Of a stretch of DNA of 64,000 bases, positions 1 through 7,799 are shown piece after piece. Numbering within the stretch: the first letter of the stretch is position 1; each line of letters opens with the position of its first letter. Source of the stretch: Mucilaginibacter ginsenosidivorax (lineage in GTDB: Bacteria; Bacteroidota; Bacteroidia; Sphingobacteriales; Sphingobacteriaceae); the NCBI RefSeq assembly GCF_007971525.1, contig NZ_CP042437.1, positions 5,084,001 to 5,148,000 on the forward strand, read 5' to 3'. The position numbers and the translations under genes were made by a program. The notes below the pieces were generated by a model that made no database searches, had not been told where the DNA came from, and saw only the letters and a list, made by a program, of their open reading frames with translations.

Positions 1-1874
1 ATTTCGGTCGACGTTAAATCATGAACAGGGTGTGTAAGATCATCCATCGGCCTGAAATATAACGATCCGGCTGGCTCCTGTTTCCAGTTGTTAAAACCGG
101 CGCTGTATGAAAAATGGCTTTCAAACTCGTGTACATAATCAATTCTGTAATTATCGTTGTACAGGTATTTGTCATTTACCCCACGCTTAAATGATAACAG
201 GAAGTTATCCTCCTGCACAAACTGAAGGTTAGCGCCCGGGATTTTAGTATCACGCTGAAAGCTGGCCCTCAAATAGTTTTGCGGAAATTTATAGATCGAT
301 TTATTATTAAGCGAATAAGTTGCGCTCAGGAAGTATTTCCAGCGTTCGTCTTTAAACCCGTAAGCCGCGTAAGTTTCAAAATAGTAACGCTTGCTTAATG
401 CCGGTGTGGTACGGCCACCAAACCTAAGTTTGAAACCTTCTACAGGGTTAAAACTATAAAAAGTGTTTGCCGGGCCAATTTCAAATTTGCCAAAGCCTTT
501 GTAACCCGCCAGTAACAGCGTAGCAATATCAACCGTACGCTTATAAGATGGCATATCTTTTAAGCTATCGATGTTTTTATAAACCTTTGATTCGGCAGTG
601 GTAAGCGTATCAAGCCTGTTTTTTTGCCAGAAAGCGTCCGATCTGTTTTTTGCTTCATCAGATGCCTCTTCCGATTGTTTATTGTAAGCCGTATCGGGCC
701 GGGGTTTGTTTACTACATAGTTGCCCAGGGTAATGGTACGTGTACCAAACAAACTGCTTTTTGCATCTTTTTTAGATGCACCAAAGTCGGCCGTAGTGGT
801 ACTCTTACTCATGTGGTAACGCCCGTCCGGATTTTGTTCAAATGTTAAATCTACCTGTATCGACCGGATGAAGTTGATATTGATATTCTTATTTACAATA
901 AGGTTGGCCTTTTGAACGGCATAATTACCATCAAGGGTAATATAAATCCGTCCCTCAAACAACACATCTGTGGTGTTTCTTGGGGTAAAGCTCAACTCAA
1001 CCAACTTGTTATTATGATCGTCGGTAATGGTATCCGTAATGAAAAATTTATAGTAGTTGGGCGAGTTGTCTGATATCGGGCTTAAAAACTGGCTGGTTAT
1101 TAAAAGTACATTGTTATCGTAAATATTAACCTTGGTATACAGGTGTTTAAAATATTGGTTCAGGCCTGCATTATCAACAGCAGGGCCAAAGTTTACATTT
1201 TTTTCGCCCAATACAATTTCCCTGTTTTTTTCGGGGTTTTTACGATAGTAGTTTTGCGATATTTTCTCGTTCAGGAAAATAGGTAATATGGATTTTCCGG
1301 GGACTGTGGTTGAATCCCTGTTATCAAGGATGAACTTGTATTTCCTGAAAAATTTACGATCCGAAAACTTTGCCGAAACATTGGCTGCCCCAAACATCAT
1401 TTTATCATACTCGCGGTACTCAACGTAATCATAGGCTTCAGGGCGGTTTTTTTCTTTGTTTTCAATAACCTTACGTATCAGCTCAACAGCGGGGTTATCT
1501 TTATTACGGTATTTGGGTTTTTTACCGGCTTTAATAGTAACCTGGGCCAGTTGCTGCGCCGATGGAAAAAGCTTCACATTAATAACCTGCTCTTTACCCG
1601 GTACCACTGCCAAAAAAGCGTCTTTATACCCTAAAAAGGAAATTTTTATTTGCTTGTAAGTTTGGTTGGTAGTTGACAGGCGATAATTTCCATTGTTATC
1701 GGTAGTAACTCCGGTTGTGGTTCCGGTAAAGCCAACTACTACATAAGGAAGGGTTTGTTTATTGCCCGCATCAGTAACTTTGCCAGTAATAATAGTGGTT
1801 TGGGCAAATATTGATGTAACGGAAAAAAAGAATATTGAAAAGAATAGACTTTTGTAAATTTTTTTAAACTTCAT
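1..1874 (-). CDS. DUF5686-like outer-membrane protein with N-terminal carboxypeptidase-regulatory-like domain (partial, 3' end outside window)
   Basis: The frame read leftwards from an ATG at 1874 stays open to base 1, so the C-terminus lies outside the window. It starts with a signal peptide (MKFKKIYKSLFFSIFFFSV, cut near FAQ). A carboxypeptidase-D regulatory-like beta-sandwich follows at about residues 27-105 (TIITGKVTDAGNKQTLPYVV). The next part is long and rich in aromatic and beta-prone segments such as the YRKNPEKN and ITLGNYVVNKP stretches, typical of the Bacteroidota DUF5686 family (CarboxypepD_reg-like plus outer-membrane barrel). The family is thought to sit in the outer membrane; its exact job is unknown. 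The gene is monocistronic as far as visible. A SusC-like TonB receptor shares the N-terminal domain but would carry a plug domain, which I do not see. The family call is fairly sure; the function is not. Confidence 0.78.
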   Translation of the reverse strand, partial: MKFKKIYKSLFFSIFFFSVTSIFAQTTIITGKVTDAGNKQTLPYVVVGFTGTTTGVTTDNNGNYRLSTTNQTYKQIKISFLGYKDAFLAVVPGKEQVINVKLFPSAQQLAQVTIKAGKKPKYRNKDNPAVELIRKVIENKEKNRPEAYDYVEYREYDKMMFGAANVSAKFSDRKFFRKYKFILDNRDSTTVPGKSILPIFLNEKISQNYYRKNPEKNREIVLGEKNVNFGPAVDNAGLNQYFKHLYTKVNIYDNNVLLITSQFLSPISDNSPNYYKFFITDTITDDHNNKLVELSFTPRNTTDVLFEGRIYITLDGNYAVQKANLIVNKNININFIRSIQVDLTFEQNPDGRYHMSKSTTTADFGASKKDAKSSLFGTRTITLGNYVVNKPRPDTAYNKQSEEASDEAKNRSDAFWQKNRLDTLTTAESKVYKNIDSLKDMPSYKRTVDIATLLLAGYKGFGKFEIGPANTFYSFNPVEGFKLRFGGRTTPALSKRYYFETYAAYGFKDERWKYFLSATYSLNNKSIYKFPQNYLRASFQRDTKIPGANLQFVQEDNFLLSFKRGVNDKYLYNDNYRIDYVHEFESHFSYSAGFNNWKQEPAGSLYFRPMDDLTHPVHDLTSTE

Positions 1875-2499
1875 GTACTTTATGCAATTATGCAAATACA
1901 AACCTTTTTTTGATTGATAATATAATCCCGCCCCGCTATTTAGCTAACCTTTTGGTTACCGATATTATTAATTATCGGTTTAAATTATCACGCCGATCAA
2001 TCATACTCCCTGATCCCACTTTTCGGCTTGTTTTAGGCGGTAAACCTGTTTTAAACGGGTTTAATGCACCTTTTATAACTTCTATATCACGCTTGTAACT
2101 GCGTTCCAAAGGTAAAAAAAATCCCTACAGACTAATGTGGTCAAAAAGTCAAATATTGCCTGTGGCATTTACAACAACGGAAATCGTTGAAATAAATTAC
2201 CTTGAAATTATACTAATAGCTAAATAATGATAATAATACATAGCAGGGCATACTAATCAGTATTTGCATACACATAACCTGTAGAATTACAGGCTTAAAC
2301 AAAAAATTCTGTTACAAGAGTACTAAAAAATGCCAGCCCGCTGTACAGCCGCTATAAGTATTTAACATTTATTAACAGCTTAATTGATATTTGGCAGCTT
2401 AGCAATTAATAAACCTTAGGTTTAAGAGATACTTTATAAACAAATCAGCCGCATAAAGATGGGACTTTATACGGCTGATTTTTATTTTATTACAATTTA
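1875..2499. other. Intergenic region, 625 bp, between DUF5686-like gene and ino1
   Basis: The region is AT-rich and holds no convincing gene. The left end must contain the promoter of the leftward DUF5686-like gene, but I see no clean TAnnTTTG box. A short hairpin, ACCGATA/TATCGGT, lies at 1958-1979. A strong terminator hairpin closes the right end (listed separately). A rightward open frame at 1910-2098 has no family resemblance and was rejected. Confidence 0.5.
2442..2481 (-). terminator. Terminator hairpin downstream of ino1
   Basis: The arms 2442-2458 and 2465-2481 (left arm AAATCAGCCGCATAAAG) pair over 17 bp with one mismatch around a 6-nt loop. The hairpin starts 19 nt beyond the ino1 stop codon. 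Read leftwards it is followed by TTTGTTTATAAAG, a moderate U-rich tail. Read rightwards it is followed by TTTTATTTTAT, so it could stop transcription from either side. Confidence 0.75.
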
Positions 2500-3825
2500 T
2501 TATGCTTCCTGTGCAAACATATCGTCATAATAATCTAAACCAAGGTGGGTTATCAAATCTTCGCCCATTAAATAACGAAGTGTGTTCTCTAACTTGATCA
2601 ATTGTTTAAATATATCATTCTCGGGATGTAAGCCCTCTGCAGTTTGAGGGGATTTAAGATAAAATGACAACCATTCCTGTATTCCGCTCATGCCTGCGCG
2701 TTTGGCCATATCGCTAAATAAAGCCAGGTCAAGCGCGATAGGGGCGGCAAGGATAGAGTCGCGGCAAAGGAAGTTAATTTTGATTTGCATTTTGTAACCC
2801 AACCAGCCAAAAATATCAATGTTATCCCAGCTTTCTTTGTTATCGCCATGGGGAGGGTAGTAGTTGATGCGGATTTTGTGGTAAATGTTACCATAAAGCT
2901 CCTGGTTATCTTCTGGTTTAAAGATATCTTCCAGAACGCCTAATTTTGATACTTCTTTGGTTTTAAAATTATCCGGATCATCCAATACCAAGCCGTCGCG
3001 GTTACCTAATATATTGGTAGAGAACCATCCGTGTACGCCTAATGAACGTGCAGCAAGGCCCGGTGCCAGAACTGTTTTCATTAAAGTTTGGCCGGTTTTA
3101 AAATCTTTACCTGCAATAGGTGTTTTGGTTAATTTTGATAACTCAATTAAAGCAGGGATATCAACGGTTAGGTTAGGGGCACCGTTTGAGAAAGGCACAC
3201 CTAACTTCAAGGCCGCGTAAGCATATATCATGCTTGGTGCTATCAGCTTGTCGTCATCTTTTAAAGCCTGTTCAAAAGCTGCAAGCGACTGGTGAATGGC
3301 CGATGCTTCGTAATATATCTCTGTTGATCCGCACCATACCAATACAACACGGTCTAAACCGTTTTGCTCTTTAAAGTTTTGGATATCCTCCATTACCTGC
3401 TGTGCCAGTTCATACCGTGTTCCGGTTTTAACGTGGGTTCCTCTTAGGTTTTTAGCGTAGTTTTGATCAAAGGCAGCTTTCATCGGCACTATCGCTTCCA
3501 GGGCCGGTTTTACAGCATCCAATAACGACGATTCCAATACCTTGGCGTTTGATGCAGCCTGGTAAACATTATCTTCATAAACATCCCATCCGCCAAACAC
3601 AATATCGTTTAGCTGGGCAAGCGGCACAAATTCATTGATTTTAGGGTTACGGTTTTCGGTACGTTTGCCTAAACGGATGTGCCCCATTTGTGTAAGAGAG
3701 CCGATTGGTTGCGAAATGCCTTTTTTTACAGCTTCAACGCCGGCAATCAGCGTGGTGGCTACTGCGCCCAAACCAGGGATAAGGATACCCAGTTTACCTT
3801 CGGCTGGAGAAATTTTGATTTTCAT
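2500..3825 (-). CDS. ino1: Inositol-3-phosphate synthase (myo-inositol-1-phosphate synthase)
   Basis: This 441-residue protein matches the myo-inositol-phosphate synthase family, which converts D-glucose 6-phosphate to 1D-myo-inositol 3-phosphate with catalytic NAD. The N-terminal Rossmann segment shows the glycine motif GLGAVATT (about residues 18-25). The middle carries the family signature NILGNRDGLVL, followed by the catalytic-domain stretch YYPPHGDNKESWDNIDIFGW. The length is in the range of bacterial and archaeal forms and shorter than eukaryotic INO1. It lies 186 bp downstream of the ceramide-reductase candidate on the same strand. Together these genes suggest that inositol phosphate feeds an inositol-sphingolipid or phosphatidylinositol headgroup, as shown for gut Bacteroides. 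The 28-bp palindrome at 3925-3952 lies just upstream and may control it separately from the rest of the cluster. Confidence 0.9.
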   Translation of the reverse strand: MKIKISPAEGKLGILIPGLGAVATTLIAGVEAVKKGISQPIGSLTQMGHIRLGKRTENRNPKINEFVPLAQLNDIVFGGWDVYEDNVYQAASNAKVLESSLLDAVKPALEAIVPMKAAFDQNYAKNLRGTHVKTGTRYELAQQVMEDIQNFKEQNGLDRVVLVWCGSTEIYYEASAIHQSLAAFEQALKDDDKLIAPSMIYAYAALKLGVPFSNGAPNLTVDIPALIELSKLTKTPIAGKDFKTGQTLMKTVLAPGLAARSLGVHGWFSTNILGNRDGLVLDDPDNFKTKEVSKLGVLEDIFKPEDNQELYGNIYHKIRINYYPPHGDNKESWDNIDIFGWLGYKMQIKINFLCRDSILAAPIALDLALFSDMAKRAGMSGIQEWLSFYLKSPQTAEGLHPENDIFKQLIKLENTLRYLMGEDLITHLGLDYYDDMFAQEA

Positions 3826-3924
3826 TATACTTATTTATTGTTTAATTGTTGGAGGAAAAGGGCTGCTTAGATGATTTTTAGCCGTTTTACCTTTTTGTTG
3901 TTTTATTGTTAACTTATTGATTAT

Positions 3925-3952
3925 CAATTTACTTAAACGTTTAAGTAAATTG
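3925..3952. promoter_or_regulatory. Perfect 28-bp palindrome, candidate operator upstream of ino1
   Basis: CAATTTACTTAAAC (3925-3938) is followed at once by its exact reverse complement. The centre is a CG dinucleotide flanked by AAAC/GTTT, which is the form of LacI-type operators. It lies 100 bp upstream of the ino1 start and 60 bp beyond the cerR stop. A hairpin with no loop would be a poor terminator, and no T-tract follows, so an operator is the better reading. The regulator is not identified. Confidence 0.55.
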
Positions 3953-4011
3953 CTGTGATTTATGTTTTAGTCAATTTTAATGTTATATGTAATCATGCTT
4001 TTTGCCGGGCG

Positions 4012-4998
4012 TTACAACCAGTCGTTGGCCCTATACCACTTTAGGGTTTCAATTAAGCCGGTTTGTAAATTGTAGGCCGGATAAAACCCCAGCTGCGATT
4101 TTGCTTTCTCGATATCAACCGACCAGTTAACGGCCATGAGTTCGTCAAGCTTCTCCATATTTATAATGGCGGCTTTATTGCTCAAAGAACTCACTTTTTC
4201 TGATACAAAAGCTATTATTTTTACAAATATTACAGGTAAATGAAATTTAAAGGTTTTTAAACTTAATGCTTCCTTGGCTAAGTTAGCCAACTCATATTTG
4301 CTGTAAAAATTTCCGTCGCTTAAATTATAATCTGTATTGTTTCCGTCGTACAACGATTTTATAGAAGCTTTGGCTACATCCTTTACATATATAAAGGTTA
4401 GTTTTTGATTGGCCTTGCCCATATACGGCTCAAGGCCGCGGGTAAGCTGCTTAAAAAATATAAATATCCCTGTATCCCTTGGGCCATAAATGGCCGTTGG
4501 CCGCAATATAGTATAGTTTAAATTTTCAACCGTCCTTAACTGTTCTTCGGCCAATAGCTTGCTGCGGCCATAGGCTGTAACCGGGTTGGGGTTGATAGTT
4601 TCGTTGATTGTGCCCGATAATGTTTTAAGCGGCCCAAGCGCTGCAAGGCTGCTGATGAGCACAAACTTTTTTAGGTTAATGCCCGCCTCTATCGCGGCAG
4701 AAGCCAGGTTGAATGTATGGGTTGCATTAACATAGTTATAGGTGGCCTGTGATTTGGCTGCCGTAACACCGGCCGCGTGGATGATATAATCGGGCTTAAT
4801 ATCGGCAAGCTGTTGTTTCAGCGCTGTAAGGTCGCGGTAATTGAGGTTAACAAATTTGATATCGAGATTTTTAAGGTGCTCTGTTTTACTGCTTTTGCGA
4901 ACAGCAGCATACACTTCAAAGTTGTTGTGTAATGCCTCTTCAATAATATGAAACCCCGCAAAACCGCTTGCCCCGGTTATTAAAACCTTTTCCCTCAT
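4012..4998 (-). CDS. NAD(P)-dependent SDR/epimerase-family protein, candidate ceramide-pathway reductase (CerR-like)
   Basis: The protein (328 aa) is an extended/atypical SDR. It has an N-terminal dinucleotide-binding motif (VLITGASGFAG, residues 5-15) and a YGRSK catalytic Tyr-Lys pair near residue 143. It is annotated generically as NAD-dependent epimerase/dehydratase. The context makes a specific job likely: it overlaps the GNAT-fold gene by 4 bp (ATGA) and lies two genes downstream of serine palmitoyltransferase. In Caulobacter an SDR of this kind (CerR) works with SPT and a GNAT-like ceramide synthase to reduce the 3-keto group. The substrate here is inferred from the operon, not visible in the sequence. 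A sugar-nucleotide epimerase or hydroxysteroid-dehydrogenase-like role is the alternative. Confidence 0.72.
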   Translation of the reverse strand: MREKVLITGASGFAGFHIIEEALHNNFEVYAAVRKSSKTEHLKNLDIKFVNLNYRDLTALKQQLADIKPDYIIHAAGVTAAKSQATYNYVNATHTFNLASAAIEAGINLKKFVLISSLAALGPLKTLSGTINETINPNPVTAYGRSKLLAEEQLRTVENLNYTILRPTAIYGPRDTGIFIFFKQLTRGLEPYMGKANQKLTFIYVKDVAKASIKSLYDGNNTDYNLSDGNFYSKYELANLAKEALSLKTFKFHLPVIFVKIIAFVSEKVSSLSNKAAIINMEKLDELMAVNWSVDIEKAKSQLGFYPAYNLQTGLIETLKWYRANDWL

Positions 4999-6113
4999 AT
5001 TGCTTTTTGGTACAACCTGTATGTTTTATACGGATCGCCTTTGATGGCTTCTATAGCCCGGTTTACCATGTCGTTATGCTCTAAAGTCCAGCCGGCCTCG
5101 GCATGTTTAAAGCCCTTGGCTTTGTATTCCCTTATAATAGTGCCGTATAAACAGGCTTCAATACCCATTTTGCGGTAACCATCTATTACCCCTAACGCAT
5201 AAATGCGGATGCTTTGTATGTTTTTTTTACCAAACAGCAGTTTAAAAATGCCGGTTGGCAACAAACGGCCACGTTTTATTTTCTGAAAAATTTCGTTATA
5301 GTTTGGCAGGGCCAGGCCAAAGGCTACTATTTTGCCATTTTGTTCGGCAACCAAGGCAAAATCAGGATCGAGGATAAGTTTAAGATCTTTGGCCAGGTAA
5401 TCAAATTCCTCATCGGTTAAGGGCACAAAGCCGGTATTGCTATCCCAGGCCGAGTTATACACTTCGCGAAGCTTGGCTGCTTCTTCTTTGAATTTTTTTA
5501 AATTTACTTTACGGATAATGATATTGCTCCGTTTTAAACGCTCCTCTAAAGAGTTTAATAACCTTACCGATTTATCATCATATTCCTGCCCGTCCCAATG
5601 CCATGCTATCAGGTCAACATCTTTACCAAAGCCATAACTTTCAATAAGGCTGGCGTAATAAGGCTTATTGTAGGTGTTCATTAAAAACGCCGGGCTATCA
5701 AAGCCTTTAATTAGTAACCCGCAAGGCTCATTGGTGCTAAAGTTTACCGGGCCTAAAAGCTGGCCGGTTATACCTTTGTTTTTAAGCCAGCCGGTAACTA
5801 CATCAAACAGCAGGTTTGAAACCTCGGTGCTATCTATGCAATCAAAAAAGCCAAAAAAACCATCGTTTTTATGATTGTATTGGTTGTGGGCGTTATTCAA
5901 TATGGCGGCAATACGGCCTACAATTTTATCGCCATCATAAGCTAAAAATGGCTGTACTTTGTTATGCTTATGAAAAGGGTGAATAGTTAGCAGGTCGCGC
6001 TGGGCTATAAACAGTTCGGGAACATAGTTTGGGTCGCCCTCATACAAATCATGCGGAAAATCAATAAATGAAGCCAGTTCCTTTTTAGAACTAACTGTTA
6101 CAATTTTTATCAT
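4995..6113 (-). CDS. GNAT-fold N-acyltransferase, candidate bacterial ceramide synthase (YghO/bCerS-like)
   Basis: This 372-residue protein belongs to the GNAT-fold family labelled YghO-like. The N-terminal half (residues about 1-170) has the pattern LYEGDPNYVPELF, LLGPVNFSTNEPCGLL and PAFLMNTYNKPYY. The C-terminal half has an acetyltransferase core ending in GWTLEHNDMVNRAIE, a hallmark of this family. In Caulobacter a homologous protein acylates the long-chain base to form ceramide. Here it lies directly between serine palmitoyltransferase and the SDR reductase candidate, which supports the same role. The start codon is 115 bp past the spt stop, with a hairpin in that gap, while its stop overlaps the next start (ATGA). 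The specific acyl-transfer activity is inferred from homology and context. Confidence 0.75.
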   Translation of the reverse strand: MIKIVTVSSKKELASFIDFPHDLYEGDPNYVPELFIAQRDLLTIHPFHKHNKVQPFLAYDGDKIVGRIAAILNNAHNQYNHKNDGFFGFFDCIDSTEVSNLLFDVVTGWLKNKGITGQLLGPVNFSTNEPCGLLIKGFDSPAFLMNTYNKPYYASLIESYGFGKDVDLIAWHWDGQEYDDKSVRLLNSLEERLKRSNIIIRKVNLKKFKEEAAKLREVYNSAWDSNTGFVPLTDEEFDYLAKDLKLILDPDFALVAEQNGKIVAFGLALPNYNEIFQKIKRGRLLPTGIFKLLFGKKNIQSIRIYALGVIDGYRKMGIEACLYGTIIREYKAKGFKHAEAGWTLEHNDMVNRAIEAIKGDPYKTYRLYQKAI

Positions 6114-6160
6114 GAGTGGTTTGCACTAATTGGTTGCCCTGAGGCTATATGAACGTAAAA

Positions 6161-6215
6161 GTCCGTGTGTACAGGCTTGCTTTTAATAAAACAGCAGCCA
6201 GTTATACACACGGAC
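6161..6215 (-). terminator. Hairpin between spt and the ceramide-synthase candidate (terminator or attenuator)
   Basis: GTCCGTGTGTA (6161-6171) pairs perfectly with 6205-6215, with a 33-nt loop that can form an inner stem (GGCT...AGCC). It begins 13 nt after the spt stop and is followed on the leftward transcript by TTTTACGTTC. A leaky terminator would set spt expression above that of the two downstream genes. Confidence 0.55.
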
Positions 6216-6228
6216 ACTTTATATATGA

Positions 6229-7434
6229 TTATATTTTTTCTTTAACAGAAGTAACGCCTACATCCTTAAATACTTTAGCCAGCTTTTCAACGGCTTCTTC
6301 AATTTGCTCAAATGTATGGGTAGCCATTAATGAGAAACGTAATAACGATGAATCTGAAGGTACAGCCGGCGAAACAACAGGGTTAACAAATATACCGGCC
6401 GCTTGCAGCTGTTTTGTTACCAGGAAAGTTTTCTCGTTATCGCGTACGTAGATAGGCAATATCGGACTTTCGGTTGGGCCGAGGTCAAAGCCTTCGTCAA
6501 GCAACAGTTTCATGGCATAATTGGTGTTATCCCAAAGTTTCTGAATCCTTTCAGGTTCTGATTCCATGATATCCAATGCTGCAATTACGCTGCCAACAGA
6601 TCCTGGTGTCATACTCGCGCTGAACATTAATGAACGGCCGCGGTGTTTAATAAAGTCAACAGTGTCCTTATCGGCAGCTATGAAACCACCTAACGAAGCT
6701 AATGACTTACTAAAGGTACCCATAATAAGATCAACATCTTTGGTAAGGCCAAAGTGCGATGCAGTACCTGCTCCATTATGACCGATAACCCCAAGGCTAT
6801 GTGCATCATCAACCATGATGTTTGCACCATATTGGTCGGCAAGCTGAACTATTTCAGGTAACTTAACAATATCACCTTCCATGCTGAAAATACCATCAAC
6901 GGCAATAACCTTTACAGCTTCTTCGGGCAATAATGCCAGTTTGCGCTGCAGGTCGTTCATGTCATTGTGAGCGTATTTTAACACTTTTGAAAACGAAAGG
7001 CGGCTACCGTCAATGATGCAGGCATGATCGTATTCGTCTAAAATAATGTAATCATTGCGTCCGGTAATGCAGGATAGTACGCCAAGGTTTACCTGGTAGC
7101 CTGTGCTAAATAAAACGGCGGCTTCTTTGCCAACTAAATTGGCAAGCCTGTTTTCTAACTCAATATGAATATCCAGTGTACCATTTAAGAAACGCGATCC
7201 GGCACAGCCTGTGCCATATTTATCAATCGCTTTTTTTGAAGCTTCTTTAATTTTAGGGTGGTTGGTAAGGCCTAAGTATGAGTTAGATCCAAACATTAAT
7301 ACCCTTTTGTTGTCAATTAATACTTCAGTGTCCTGAGCAGACTCAATAGGCCTGAAATAAGGATACAATCCCTTCTCCCGGAGCATATTTGCAACCTGGA
7401 ACTCGGCGATCTTCCCATGTAGTTTTTTAACCAT
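6229..7434 (-). CDS. spt: Serine palmitoyltransferase (alpha-oxoamine synthase family)
   Basis: This 401-residue PLP enzyme is an alpha-oxoamine synthase. It shows MFGSNSYLGLTNHP near residue 48, GTGCAGSRFLNGT near 75, the stacking-His region DEYDHACIIDG, DDAHSLGVIG, and the PLP-lysine motif GTFSKSLASLGG near residue 240. Family members include KBL, BioF, HemA and SPT. The long N-terminal stretch before the core and the following bCerS-like and CerR-like genes fit serine palmitoyltransferase, which condenses L-serine with palmitoyl-CoA to 3-ketosphinganine. It is the first gene of the leftward cluster, 365 bp from the divergent efflux operon. 8-amino-7-oxononanoate synthase (BioF) is the main alternative, but bioA lies elsewhere and no other biotin gene is adjacent. 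Confidence 0.87.
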   Translation of the reverse strand: MVKKLHGKIAEFQVANMLREKGLYPYFRPIESAQDTEVLIDNKRVLMFGSNSYLGLTNHPKIKEASKKAIDKYGTGCAGSRFLNGTLDIHIELENRLANLVGKEAAVLFSTGYQVNLGVLSCITGRNDYIILDEYDHACIIDGSRLSFSKVLKYAHNDMNDLQRKLALLPEEAVKVIAVDGIFSMEGDIVKLPEIVQLADQYGANIMVDDAHSLGVIGHNGAGTASHFGLTKDVDLIMGTFSKSLASLGGFIAADKDTVDFIKHRGRSLMFSASMTPGSVGSVIAALDIMESEPERIQKLWDNTNYAMKLLLDEGFDLGPTESPILPIYVRDNEKTFLVTKQLQAAGIFVNPVVSPAVPSDSSLLRFSLMATHTFEQIEEAVEKLAKVFKDVGVTSVKEKI

Positions 7435-7799
7435 GTATTAACTCTGCTTTAATTTTGCGTAAAAATACCATGAATAAGTGTATAACTTATACGGTAAATG
7501 TAATTTTTTTTAAATAAGCCTTCCCAAACGTGTAAGTTCTGACAAAGCCGTATTAAACCACATGGCAAATTAATTAAAATTTTTATTTATTTGCTATCCC
7601 TTATTTTCATTTTTTTGTAAAAACGGCCAAAACACGTTTTTTGTAGCATTTTTATAAAGTTTACGTAAAATTTTTGTGGTTGATGCTAATTTGCTAATAT
7701 TAACCACATATTCGCACATTCCCTTTATAATTTAGCTAAAACTAAGTGCTGCTGCATTTGTAGTTTAGGTCGGCGACCATTGACATCTATTTCCTCTGT
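7435..7799. other. Divergent intergenic region between spt and the efflux operon
   Basis: The region is very AT-rich and must hold both divergent promoters. A 13-bp palindrome (GTATAACTTATAC, 7480-7492) lies 46 bp upstream of spt. Read leftwards, TATTTTTA near 7462-7469 resembles a -7 box with one mismatch. No clean box was found for the rightward tolC-like gene. No gene is visible. Confidence 0.45.

Noticed and set aside
1910..2098. Rightward 62-codon frame upstream of the DUF5686-like gene
   Set aside because: AT-rich promoter region with no signal of coding.
6229..7434. BioF (8-amino-7-oxononanoate synthase) for the alpha-oxoamine synthase
   Set aside because: The ceramide-type neighbours and the longer N-terminus favour serine palmitoyltransferase; bioA lies in a separate operon.
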